64,000 nucleotides of DNA from Hydractinia symbiolongicarpus (taxonomy: Eukaryota > Cnidaria > Hydrozoa > Anthoathecata > Hydractiniidae): assembly GCF_029227915.1 (NCBI RefSeq), contig NC_079884.1:23932001-23996000 (forward strand), given 5' to 3'. The notes beneath the pieces were generated by a model that saw only the letters and a program-made list of their open reading frames with translations, ran no database searches and was not told where the DNA came from. Position numbers and translations under genes: made by a program. Positions 37,901 to 50,600 of this stretch are shown in pieces. How positions within the stretch are numbered: the stretch's first letter is position 1; each line of letters starts with the position of its first letter.

Positions 37901-40900
37901 AAAAACCAATCAAAGAAATAAAAATATTATGGTATTGTTGTATTGAGCCTGTTACTTAAAATAGTGGACTAATATTAGCATAACTAGTCGTTGCCCTTGG
38001 AAAAATCCACGGGTTCGCCCGTCCTTTAAATTTACCTGTGGCAACAAAATGGATAAAAAATATATCGCATTTGATATTTGTTTTTTTCTAACTCTCCGGG
38101 GGGGGGGGGGGGGGGGGAGATACTTTTTTCTGTCATAGAAGCTAAAAGTTGCTGTTAAAGCCCTGCTGGTTAACTTCATTGTGTTAATAATAGTATGTTA
38201 CAAGATTCAAAAGAATTTTCTAAGAACAGAAAATACAATGGCTCATCTTAAATAAACTTACAATTTTTCGACCTAGCAGTAACTATATTCTTCTAAATTT
38301 TGCACATAACCATACAATGCAGATAAAGCCGATTGTGCCATTAGCAATGACTTTAAAGGAATATAGCATTTTTGATAAATACAGCTGTGTTGTTTTTGCT
38401 TGTTCGTAACTATATTCTTCCAAATTTTGCACATAACCATACAATGCAAATAAAGCCGGTTGTGCCATTAGCAATGACTTTAAAGGAATATAGCATTTTT
38501 GATATATACAGCTGTGTTGTCTTTGCTTGTTCGTCAAAAAAAACTTTTGATGTTACTGATAAGTATATATTTTGCGGACCATTGTTTATTTTACTGCCAA
38601 AATAGCATGGACTGGAACACCAATAGAAAATGTTTTTACTTTTAAATGTGTAATTATAACAATGATATATTTATCATACCAAATTATTTATTTTTAATGT
38701 CTTGGTAGTTGTAATGTGCATACAATTCCTTAACCCTAATTCTTATTGCATTTTAAACAAGCTCGATATAACACTTTTGCATTTGCATTTGAGATTCACA
38801 AAAAAATGTGTAGTTAAGAAATTATTCATTTTGTTCAAACTTTCCTAATTTCTAATTTAATTGCATAAGTTACAAGATTTGCGTTTTTAAGAAGTTGTTT
38901 TTGTTGTTTTCGAGTGAAGTAAAATTCCATGTGATTTTAGGGTTTTTTAGGGCCAGTAGGCTAGTGTAAATATACTGACATTTTAAGGAAATTTTAAAGG
39001 TCTTGTGGGCTTAACCCCCCAGGTTTACACTACTTGAAATTGAATTTTAGCGATATCAACAACTTTTTCAGAAATACTTAAATCTTTATAACTGAAATTG
39101 CCTGTAGTCAGGTCCCGGACCATAAGTTAGATTCCACCTCAAGAAAATAAGAAATCACAACAGACTTACGCAATGACCACCTCTCCAAACCCTCTCTTAA
39201 ATTAATACTCTTATTTTCTTAAAAATGACTTTCAAATTGCTACTTTGTGCTATACGGATATATGAAAGAGCAAACAGGAAATATTGAGCAAATTCATGTG
39301 GATCCTTGTGTGTAGTATTAGTAAAAACTCTGAATGTAAAAGTTTCTCTAAAAAGTAAGCTTTATTTGTTTTACAGACAACAAGCGATGATATAGAGAGA
39401 GATTATTTAAGTAAAGCTTTAATGCACACATTTAAAACGAAGGAGTATAAATATGAGCTCACATTTCTTTTAATGGAACAAAAAAATCTGGATGAAAAAG
39501 TTCAGACAAAGCGAGAGGTCCGAAGAAGACCAGTATATAAAGACCGACATTTAATAAGGTAAGAACTACATGTGTATAAAATGTGTTAAGAATAATAATT
39601 TTCGTAATTTAACCTATGTGTTCTAGCTGTTTCGTATCTAATTTTGAGCCTTATTTTTATTTTTATTAATAATAAGTATTTACTTAAACTTGCCGGGGAC
39701 GATGGGTTAAACCACAAGTGACATGTTACCTGACGTTGAATGCTCGGTGATCAATTAATAAGAACCGTAATCTGTGCCAAACATTCAGGTGGAGCGCTTA
39801 GTACAAGTATGCAGTATGCCATAAATCAAGTGAAGTGCACACAACATTATGTTTCGGGTGTAATATATTTTTCAAAAAATAACTTTACTGTAACTTAGTA
39901 GTAAAAACAATCAATATTACTTTATTTTGCAAAAAAGATTTAACACAGGGTATGAGCACTCAGTACATGTGAACCATGTCTCACATGCATATAGGTGTAA
40001 TACCTTTTTCAAAAAAACTTTAGTTTTAATAAAATACAGGAAACAGCCCATCATTACCCTGTCATGTTTATTCCTCAATACATTCATTCTGCAGAATAAG
40101 TTCTCATAACAGTAATAAAAGGTGTAGCTACCTAACTGCATGTAGCAACAAGAATTAGCCTAACTGTATTTGCAAAGCCAAACCCCAAATACAAATAAAT
40201 AATAATATGCTAAACTAAATAAGAACTTCAAAAGAATAGGAATAAATAAGGTTAGCTGGTTTAATCAGGATGCTGCCTCGAAATCTATGTTCACAGCAAG
40301 CCAAAGTCTTAAAATTGGTTTGTTTAGGATATATACATGGCTAGAAAACGTGATGATTTATTCATCTTAACATGTAAAAATATACAGAAAATAAATAAAC
40401 GTATAGATAGGAAATTTTTAAAGGGTAAAAGAAGGCCTACAAACCTCACACAATCATCACTTCCAAACCAAAACGCCGTCCATAGCATGATTCCATTTTG
40501 GGGGGTTCTGCGGAGTTTTTCATAATAAAGCTGCAGCGTAACTCTTTCGAACACACAGAATACGGCTATTATTAAAGAGATGCTAATACTGGTCCAAAGA
40601 GTGCCCTGATAAATAAGCATAGCCTAAAATACTGAAGTATTTCTAAAATATAAACTAGATTTTTTTTTTAAATAATGATCTGATAACACAAGAAATAAAT
40701 TAAACTTGTTTCAATAGTTATTTCCAATAATATCTTAAGATCGGTTTATGCTATGTTTTATATGCTTTAGAACAAAGAAAACTAGCCTTACTTTAACTCC
40801 GAAGCTTCCAGCGCATTGGCCAAAGAAGTTTAAACCTGGGGAAAGGATTCCTGTGGATAGATCAATCTATGACTCACTTGAAAGATCTTTAAAGGCGTCC

Positions 40901-41918
40901 ATGACCACCAATGTGCACGTCATTAATATCGAAGAAATCTGTCATGAGGATCACTCTGACAGATATGAGAGGTTTTTATTTGTTTTTTTCTAATAAAGTT
41001 TGTTCTCTGCATTTTAGACGAAATCTACAAAGTCCTACTCCACTGTACAACATCCAATGTGTGAACCTTTTTCTTTAATTTTATGTTATGTCAAATATGT
41101 TAAAATGTTTTTAACATTCTCATAGAAAAAAGAAAGAGCTAACAAAGAAAGTGCCGAGCGTGAATGAAAGAACGCTGTACCATGGCACCGAATACACTGT
41201 TGTTAATGCCATTTGTGCTCAGAATTTTGATTGGAGACTATGTGGAAAGAATGCAACTGTGTATGGCCACGGCAGTTATTTTTCTACGTCTGCAGAATAC
41301 AGTCACAGTTACACAACTCCTGATATGGCTGGTGTTCATTACATGTTTATTGCTGAAGTGTTGCTAGGTCGTTTTACTACGGTAAGATAATTTTGGCATT
41401 GACATGGTGGTTACTTCTTTTAAGTTGTATTATCCTAAAGTGCTGTGTATCCGTGGATTTCAATTTTCCAAAAGTTTTAAGATGTTTGTTTTTAGGGCAA
41501 CTCAACAATGAAACGTCCACCACTTATTCCTAATTCAGAACTTGAAATCTATGATAGTTGCGTGAATAAACTTGCTAACCCATCCATTTTTGTGGTGTTC
41601 GACCGAGATCAGTGCTATCCAAAATATCTAATTTCCTACACAAAATCTAATGTGCCGTCTATTAGCACAACAGACCAAACATTCGCATCTTACTTCCATG
41701 GATCCTTTGTTGGTTCTTGGCGTTCCGTGCAAACTACATCCAGCAACAATTTAGTCAATCCGCCATCTTGTGTTTATCAAAGTAATCTGTATGGTTTCCC
41801 TAGCAGTTTTGCACTATCCGGACATGGTATGTTGCCTACCAATAGTTCAGTCAACCAGACATCTGGCATTCCATCTGCAGATGCCAATTTTTACCCAGCC
41901 ATATATGATCGGGACTGA
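28903..41918 (+). CDS. PARP12/ZC3HAV1 (ZAP)-like CCCH-WWE-ADP-ribosyltransferase, copy A
   Basis: Seven exons close to 1171 residues: 28903-30946, 32386-32605, 35314-35503, 39377-39558, 40771-40971, 41126-41381 and 41496-41918. A winged-helix-like N-terminus (about 1-60) precedes twelve CCCH-type fingers in three four-finger units (about 62-177, 243-356 and 417-529). A Ser/Asn-rich linker follows. Exon 2 gives a ZnF5-like finger and the first WWE domain, exons 3-4 the second WWE, and exons 5-7 the ART domain. The ART triad reads H965, Y997 and, by alignment with ZAP, L1076, which predicts mono- rather than poly-ADP-ribosylation. Relatives bind viral or stress RNA and ADP-ribose in the cytoplasm. 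The C-terminus lacks a CaaX box. A large internal deletion relative to copy B removes a fourth finger unit. The assignment to the PARP12/ZAP family is firm; the exact orthology is not. Confidence 0.9.
30947..32385 (+). other. Copy A intron 1, with in-frame stop 29 bases past the donor
   Basis: The donor is GGTAATTG and the acceptor TATATAG. If it is retained, the reading frame adds nine residues and stops at 30973-30975. The rest is AT-rich and lacks any other recognisable feature. Confidence 0.75.
32864..35115 (-). mobile_element. Minus-strand LINE copy in intron 2 of PARP copy A
   Basis: Read on the minus strand the pieces run in LINE order. An endonuclease start with Cys-Ser-Trp-Asn-Val-Gly-Thr-Met-Arg lies within 35095-34802, and a middle part with a Trp-Trp-Trp-Asn-Asp block at about 34290-34030. 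An RT with Gln-Phe-Gly-Phe-Met-Pro-Gly-Lys-Gly-Thr-Thr and a Tyr-Val-Asp-Leu-Glu block falls within 33705-33300. It ends at a CATCATCAT-type tail. Frames are broken. Copy B's matching intron is only about 670 bp and lacks it, so insertion followed the gene duplication, or copy B lost it. Confidence 0.85.
37985..38050. repeat. Dispersed hairpin repeat (CTAGTCGTTrCCC..CCACGGGTTCGCCCG), copy 1
   Basis: It matches the copy at 63578 in the sequence around the TGGAAAAATCCA hairpin and the GGGTTCGCCCG box. Partly related sequence lies at 61428. Confidence 0.7.
38097..38118. repeat. Poly-G homopolymer, about 20 bases
   Basis: An uninterrupted G run in intron 3 of copy A. It is a probable length-unstable site, and its exact length in the assembly may be unreliable. 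Confidence 0.9.
38279..38532. repeat. Two-copy tandem duplication, 127-bp unit
   Basis: Units at 38279-38405 and 38406-38532 differ by only a few bases. Both start GTAACTATATTCTTC and end GCTTGTTC. Confidence 0.95.
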
Positions 41919-44674
41919 AGTGAATATTTATGAGCTTGTAGTGTAAATACTTAGATTAAGCACCTCCACTCTTCTAACAGATCCTTTGAAAAAAACCTTT
42001 TTTTTTACCACTTCATTATCACATAGAGGAGGAGGTAAACTCTCTTACCAACTTACTTTTCTATTATGATTTCTAAAATAATAGCGCTTGAATCTTAGTC
42101 TATGACAGTTTACATTGTAACATGTTTAAAGTTTGCTTATGCTTTCGCATTTTGCTAAATGGTCACAAATTTGTAGCTGAAACTTGTAAAATTTCACAGG
42201 AACTCATTTCCCTGCACAATTAACACAGCTACAAGGCAGTTGGTTTTTATTTATGTTTGTAGTTTGTTCTAGCCTGTGAAATGTAGATAAATCATATTTA
42301 TCAATTTTCTATAGTTTGTAAACAAATAAGCAGCAAGGAATTTATTATTTTATTTAAGTTTCTCGTTTTGACGAAAAAGGGTAGCTTATATTTTCATATA
42401 AATATTATGCTTCAATTTTTTTTTGTTTTGTGTTTTTTTCCACACACTTTTGCAAGGTACGACTCATGTTCATCAGACTTTTGCTTTTGTTTTTGTTCTG
42501 CACACAGAATGCTCTCAAACATAGAATTTGCAGCTGTTTTAAAAAAATAAATCCTTTAGAAAGTGTTGTGAATCATTGAGGAGATTGCAGTAACTTTTGA
42601 CAACTTTACACACACGGTTTGTCATCACAAAAACGTCAATCAAAAGGTAACAATACAGAGCTACCCTACCTTCAATGCCTTAGTGAAAACGTCATTTAAT
42701 GTCATGCTCATTTTAAAGCCCTGTGCTATTTTAAAAATGGTCACGAATACGGAACGAAAGAAATCACCTGGAAAAATAGTTTTATGTGAAATATCTTCGT
42801 ATTATTTGCGATTTAATTTTATCTATTAGAATATATTAGTTAAAATAAATATAAAAATGCGGTGAACAATCGAAAGTTACAAATATGCTGAATATGATGA
42901 CAATGTAAATATCTGGAGCTTTCAACACCTTTATTAATAAAATAGTTTTTTAGAACTTTTAGCTTTATATATATTATTATAATATAACACCTTTGTAAAA
43001 GTTTTTGAGGTGAGTACATAGTTTCTGAGAATAAAAGAACAGGTTGGCCAATGGTCTGAAAGGTTTGGGTAATTCAGGAAATTTCTCAGTCAAAATGTCA
43101 AGGAATTAAATAAAGTTTTTTTTTTTTTTTGAAAAATTGGAAAACGATCTGAGAATTTTGTTATGTTGAAACTAAAGTAACAAGTAAGTACAAATGAAGT
43201 AAGTTTTTTGGATAATCAATTTTACGTAGAAAAGTCAGGAAATCTTTTTAATTTAGTCCTGAAAAAGCAGGGAAGGTGATAAATGGTTGGTCACTCTTAA
43301 AAAAAGCGAAAACAAGCACTATTGTCACAGATTTCTTTTAACACCTTTTTTATTATACCATCAATGCATTTCAACATTGCGAAAACTTTGTATTTGTAGT
43401 TTCTGTTAATAAAAACGTTTTGTAAAATTTTTATCTTTCATTAGTCTCAATGCAAAAAATTTACTAATTTTTTACTAAAAAGAATCTGTCAATGCAGAAA
43501 TTTGGTCGTAAATTTGTAAAGCCGGATTTCAAATTTACAGTATGTGCGAAAAACAGTAACGGGTACAAGCATACTATGTAGATTTTTTGACTGCTCAGAA
43601 CAGTATCCACTTTCACTTTTTAAAAGCTAAACTAAAGTCAACTTTTTTTACACAAGGCATGTATTGGTTTTGGCTTCAATTCATTATTGAGACCCTAGAG
43701 TCCCTAGAGCATGGAGAAGCAACAATAATTGTAGCATCTATTTAAAATGACACTAACTGAGAAAGTAAAGAAATACTGTGAAATAATAATTCAGATTTAT
43801 TAATGAGTTTATATCTATTTATTTGATCTACTACTAAACAAATACTGACTGGTTTTGGTGTTTTCCTGTGAAAACACGGTTTAAGTTTCGAAGAACCTGA
43901 CCGCATCTCATCTAGAAAATAAAATTTCTTATGTAAACATAAAATTGAAAGCCATTTTTTGAACTTGTTAGCCACCAAGGTAGGAAAAACAAACACATTC
44001 GATGTTGATACTTAAATTCAAGGTCGTTAGATTTTAAACTTTTATAAGTTAGCAAGACAAATTTGAATAATTGTTTATGTGAAATTGAAACAAAAAAATG
44101 GTTTTAGGTGAGCCATGCTATAAACTTTTTTTTTAATGGTGCGTTTTAAAAGTAACATTTTAATGATGACTTTCCAAACAAGTTAGTATGGCCACCACCC
44201 TTTTTAGTCATTGCATGAAAAAACAATGATCATAAGACAATTAAGGGCGTTGGAGCTGTCAATAGATCAAAAAATTTAAATTTTAAAAGTTTTCCTTTCT
44301 TAAATATTATTTAAGTTGTTAACTTTGTTGTTGTGCAACAAACGAATATTAAAAATTAAGCATCTGTAAAACTATGCATTACAAAATAGTTGTGTGGAAA
44401 AAAAAGAAGTAATAACATCCACTTTGCGCATTACAGACAGACATACTTAATGTATTTTATAATAGATAACAACAAAGGTCTTCTAATAATCATATTTTGC
44501 CAAAGACTTTTGCTAACTGTATCTTGTGTTGAAGAGTCAACCCTGCAGCAACCTATTTCAGGCTATCAAGTTTCTGTATTTTTCACTTTTAAATGGAAAT
44601 CACTAGAGAGCAATTGGGTAATAGAATAATGACTTAGTTAATCGTTTTATTTTATTTTTAGCAAGTATATTTAT
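41919..44674. other. Intergenic spacer between the two PARP copies
   Basis: A candidate polyadenylation signal AATAAA for copy A lies at 42546-42551. Around 43040-43300 a GGTTGGCCA..CAGGAAATTTC stretch resembles the hAT-like terminal repeats seen at 1562 and 21872. Just before copy [13 protein letters not shown] could be an acceptor for a 5' UTR exon. No other gene seen. Confidence 0.55.
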
Positions 44675-47600
44675 ATGATGATAAAGAAGCTCCATTCCTA
44701 TTTATCCTCAAAGAATGGGACTAATTTAACTGATTTGGAAAGAAATTTTCCGCAGTTTGAGAATATTAAAGACGTTTTGGAAAGCAGGCCAGATTTATTT
44801 TGGATTGCTACACACAATGAAAACCATATCGAAGTTCGAGCAAAGTTGAATGTGAAGTTGTGTTACTCGTATTTAAATAGCACATGTGGTGGAGATTGTG
44901 GCTGTTTACATATATGTAAGGATAACTTATTATCAAGGAAATATTGTCAAAATCCTTGCAAGTTTGGATTTTCACACAACCCTAAGGATGTGCATAACTG
45001 GCCTTTGTTGTCAAAATACAAAGGATCTAATTGGGAACTTTTACTTAGGGCATCTTTTCCTCGGTTATGTACATCTTTTTCAAGAAGCGGACAATGCAAA
45101 AAGTTATATTGCGGGTACCTTCATTTGTGTTCAGATTTTGTCAGAGATAGTTGTGTTGGTGAGTGCAAGTTAGCTAACTCCTGCAACCAAAGTAAAACTA
45201 ATCTTCATAATTGTGGTAACGAACATAACAAAAAAGTGTTAAAGAATTTCGATTTAAGTTACTTAAAAGGTGATCGGAATGTTCTGCTTGCCAATATTCT
45301 TATGAAAAATGATGGTGCATTCAATGTAGCAACTGGGCCGGATCTAAAATCATTTTACCCAAGGTCAACAACCAACAATACTTCTGAAAATCCAATGTTT
45401 ATATGTGCAAGTTATTTGAAAGGAGACTGTAGGAATCCATCTTGCCCACGATTACATATGTGTAAAGAATTTTTAATAAATGCCAATAAATGCTCCACAG
45501 AAGATTGCAAGTTTGGATTCTCCCATGATTTACTTGAAGGTAGTAATAAAAAAATTATAAACCGACATAGTTTAGATTCTCTTTCTGACTGGAGATTATT
45601 AGAACACATAAGAAGTTTATTTCCTCGTATCTGCAAGAATTATCAAATTGGTACTACTTGTACATCTGAACAGTGCAATAGAATTCATATATGCCCAGAA
45701 TATTGCTCTGATTCTTGCAGTGCACATAATTGTAAGTTTTCACATGACCTGCGAGATGAACACAATAATAATGTATTACAGACTTATAATTTGCACAATA
45801 TCAAGGAGAAGGGAAAATTCACTGAAAAACAGTTAATTTTAGCAAACGTACTTTACTCAAAATCCAGAAGTAAAACAAACAGGAGTAGTGGTACCCCTTC
45901 CAATGAAAAGTTAACGTTATTAATGTGTAAATTTTATTTGGATGGAAACTGTAAACAAAAAAATTGCCCTCGATTACATATGTGTAAAGAATTTTTAATT
46001 AATGGTAATAAATGTGTTGCTGATAATTGCAAATTTGGTTTTTCCCATGATCCATTAGATTCTCATAACACCTTCATAATGAAGAAAAATGGAGATGATC
46101 AACTTCCAAGTTGGGTGTTACTTGAGCGTGTTCGTAAATCATTTCCACGTGTGTGCAAAGACTACCTAAATGGTTCATGTTTGGGTGTAGCTTGTAGAAG
46201 AATGCATATTTGTCCTAATTATTGCAACAACATGTGTGTTGGTGCAGACTGCACACTTTCACATAAACTTAAAGATGGTCATAACATGCCTATTTTACAA
46301 TTTTATTCGTTGGACAGAATAAAAGGAGGTACAGAAAAGTTCATTCTTGCAAATGTTTTAATATCAAGTAATGAAGGTATTGGTTCTAAGTCATCAAATT
46401 CAAAGTTGTCCAAAAATGTTGGTTCTGCTGTTTTATCAAATTCAAATTTGTCCATGAGAAATGATTCTACAAACTCATCAAATTCAAATTTGTCCATGAA
46501 AAATGATTCTACTAAGTCATCAACTTTAAATTTGTCCAAGAGGCGAAATAAGAGTTTTACAATTAATGATCTAGATCGAAATGTTTACGAGGAGGAATTT
46601 GCCAAGCAGAATCATGAACCCTCTGAAGAAGAAATATTTCAGTACATTCTTAACAATAGTCAAAATGGATATTGTCCAATGGCGAATTTGCTGGAATTGT
46701 TTAATTTTGATTTGAAATCAGTTGAAAACTGGCTGGAAAAGTATAAATACACATTTCGCATTGTATCCGCTCCTAATAAACAAAAGTTTGTTTATTTATG
46801 CCTAAAAGAAATCCGACCTTGCCATTATTATTGGAAAAAAGGCATTGGTTGCAGAACTAGTCAATGTAAAATGTTTCATATTTGTCGTGCCTTGCTTATT
46901 GAGAAATCGCACAATAAGCGTATCTGCAAATTTACTCATGATTTTAAAGATGTTCATGAGAAGATGTTAATTGACAAATTTCCTTGGAAGTACATCACTG
47001 AAGAACAGATTTTGCTGCTGCTTAAGATACGCTATCCATACGTTTGTGCAGATTATTTAAAGAAGAATTGCCAATATGGAGAAGATTTGTGCCCAAATTT
47101 GCATGTTTGTTATGATTTTATGAGAGGAAGCTGTAAGAAGCAAGAAAGCCTTTGCAATTTTAAGCATGAAAGTGGTGCTTCTGGAAAACAGGCGAAAAGA
47201 CTGATGCAAGAATATCAGTTGAATGAAAAAGAGTTTCGAAGCTGTATAATTCTGCCGAAAATTAATGCGGAGGAAAATGTTGTTTGTAATGATTCAACAG
47301 TGCTAAAAGGTAATTGTGTTTTTAATTTAGTAGTATGAAACTTATAATACCTTAAGCTTATTCTCTAGTATTTCTACTAGGATCTAAATAGTTTTTAAAA
47401 TCATATGGTAATACCAAGTAAAGTCACAATGTTATCAGAAAGTCAGAAGTAACAATTATACTTTAATTGTAGAATGCGTTTTTGCTTACTGTAGTTAAGT
47501 GATCAATGTTTTTTTAAAAAAAAAGTAAATCAGAAAATTCAGTATATTTTGATCTTGTCACAGGTGTCTTTTGAATAAAGAGGAAATATGACGTACAATA

Positions 47601-50600
47601 TTTTGTTTTTATGTTTACTTTTTATGTAGAGCATTTTAATTGGTTAAAAGAGGAAGGTATTTGTTCTGGATATTTGGTCAGTGAATGTGAAGCTAAATCA
47701 AGTTGCCATTTGATTCACCCATCTGCAAAATTGCCTTATCTATGGCAATATAAAAATGGAGATAACACTGAAGAATGGAAGAATTTGCCTGTTGATGTAA
47801 ACATGGAACTGGAAAAGGAGTTTTGTGATCCATCTTCTCTTTCTTACGAGTAAGTGATTGTGTACAAGTGTATTCTTATGTTCCTTAACCCTAACCCTTT
47901 TAACCCCCTCTCCCTGGACTAGGTTAAAATGATAAATGTTTCAAAATTTAAAATAGGGAGCCTCCCTATTAGTTCATATTTTGATGGTTTTACGCTATAA
48001 AACGTATAGAGGCTCTTCTTAAATTCATTTCCTTGTAATTTTTTCGCCTCGCACAAATAATTTGCAAAGGAAGTATGACCAAGCAAAAAATCTGTTGTTT
48101 TATAACTTGCTTGCTTGAGCTAACTTGCTAAAGTACTTCACATCGTATTAAGATAAATTGTACACGCTCAAAAATATGTTTCTGCAAACATCATAAAAGT
48201 AGCTACTTTGTTTATCGGAGAAAGGATACTGTTGCTTTTCGTGGAGCTCTCGTAATTATATTTTTGGCAAATGGATTTTATATAAATGTTTCAAAGTTTT
48301 TATTTATAAATTTAGAAGATTTATGTGTTAAAATTGTCAGTTTGTCATTGCGTTAAACATGCACAGCCTTTTTTTACCATTCCATGTTAAATTTGTCATG
48401 CTATAGCAAATTTAAATTATTATCTGATTTACCTGCAGTTGAAAAGATTTTTTTTATAGTTACTTTTCATCGACTTCATCCATCAATTATCATCTTTTAT
48501 TATTGTTTAAAAATTCACAGAACTGGCAACGTATTTGTTTTGTTCTCTTCTAACTATCCTTGGTATGGTCAATACAACACAATTGATGTTTTTGTGCGTC
48601 GTTTGTCTACCATATCCTCTGTAAAGACCATAACTGAAGAAGCGGGAGCTACTGAGTGGAAATGGTACTGGCATAGTGGTGGTGACACCTGGATAGAATA
48701 TGATACTTATGTAAGTAAATAAAGGTTCCATTGTGAAGTTTGTTTTCAACAAGATTCATATGCTGTCAGATATCCAATGTTTTTAAAATGTCAGTTGTTT
48801 TTATTTGTCTGTTTCAGAAATTAAAAATTGTACAAAAGTATCAGTTTTCTTTAATGTACCCCCATGCATCATACTTCTCGTTTTTTAGACGACAAGCGAT
48901 GATGTTGAGAAAAACTATTTAAGTGGAAGCTCATCGCACCAATTTGAAACAAACGAGTATAAGTATAAGCTTGCATTTCACTCAATGAAACAGAAAAATC
49001 TGGATGAAAGATATCAGACTGAACGAGAGGTTCGAAGGAGACCTGTGTATAAAGACAAAGATTTGATCAGGTAAGAAATACATTCAGCAAATAGATATTA
49101 AAGGAGTGAATGATAATTATTGTGGATATTTTTGTGAGTTCAAAAAAACCCACATTAGAATGTAACATTCACACGAGTATTATACATGTAAGCTCTGTTT
49201 TTATCTGGCGCTAATTCACGTCAAGTAGTTATACGTTGTTGGAGTTGGGAACAACTAATGGAAACATCGATGAGTCATTAGCAGGCAAATTTTAACCCGA
49301 ATAAGCATGCTTGATAAATATCAAAGTTTTTTGGTTTTTGAACCCTAGGTGACGCAAACACATTTGTTTTAAAAAGTTATTTCTACGAACTCTTTTTCTA
49401 AAAAGTGTGCTTCTGCAAGATGATATGATTCTCCAAATTGACATATTTCATCGTTATAATGAAGACATCTTCATGCTATAAACTCAATATGATTAACTCC
49501 TAGTCAGAAATTGACGTATAAAATAACGCCAGATGTAAACTAAGCTTTAACGATTCTTTGGCGTCAGCATTCCATTTCCTTCATTGCGTGAATGAAATTG
49601 CAGACTTTTTGCATAGAATTTCACGAATCATTGACGTATGATTTTTTCCTGGATGTTGCTTTCAGAATCAGTATGTTGGATTTTGTCAAAACTTGCAAAA
49701 CTGCAAAAGTAGATACTAGAGTTAAGTTGAGTAGAGTTAACTCACCTTGCCTATTTTTGTTTCGATTTGAAAAATGGAGTATGAAATATGTAGGATAGCT
49801 AGAAATGTTCCCGTGGGGTAACAACTATTTTCTTTACAGTGAAATAAGCCTTTTCTACAGTGACAACTTGCATAATACGGATAGGTGTCGTGAAATAAAA
49901 AATATGTTCAATCTTTTTACGATATTCCACGTTAGTCACCAGTTGAATTGTTTTTTTCTATCCTTCACGAAAATGAGATTTCGTAACTTTATTAATTAAC
50001 TAAGGCTGAAATTACAGCATATTTCAATGATCATTAAAGTATAATTTTTCTTTCATTTTCAATAATCTTCATTAAGATTGAAAAGTTGAATATATTTATG
50101 TTATTGTCTTGATATAATTAGCTACTTATACTGAAAACACTTAGTGGAGTACCGCCAAGTAAGGACAGCCCGAGAGGGCTGTTGATAAAGCCAGTATGTT
50201 CCATATTTTACAGTCCTTCTTCTTGGGATTAGCATCTGTGGGTTTTTTTGTGTAAAAAAATTATGCGCCAATGAAAACTATTATATTTACCGAGGACGCG
50301 ATGCACTGCGCTCATTAATAACGTTGATTACACAATTAAACTTTCTTAAAAGTTCATTCCCAAACCTCAATATTAATTTATTTTTTATATGCTTTAGAAC
50401 AAAGAAAGCTAGCCTTAATTTAACTGCCAAGATTCCAGCGCATTGGCCAAAGAAGTTTAAACCTGGGGAACGGATTACTGTGGATAGATCAATCTATGGG
50501 TCACTTAAAACGTCTTTTAAAGCGTCCATCGCCACTAATGTGCAAGTGCTTAATATTGAAGAAATCTGTCATGAGGACCACCACGACAGATATGAGAGGT

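Larger units (their letters stand above)
35504..39376 (+). other. Copy A intron 3 (3.9 kb)
   Basis: Its counterpart in copy B is only 178 bp. It contains a GCCCTTGG..CCACGGG hairpin repeat (37988), a poly-G run and a two-copy 127-bp tandem repeat, listed separately. An open frame at 37363-37052 on the minus strand is unlike anything I recognise. Confidence 0.75.

Noticed and set aside
44886-45173. Plus-strand frame overlapping copy B exon 1
   Set aside because: It is out of frame with the conserved CCCH-coding frame and has no independent support.
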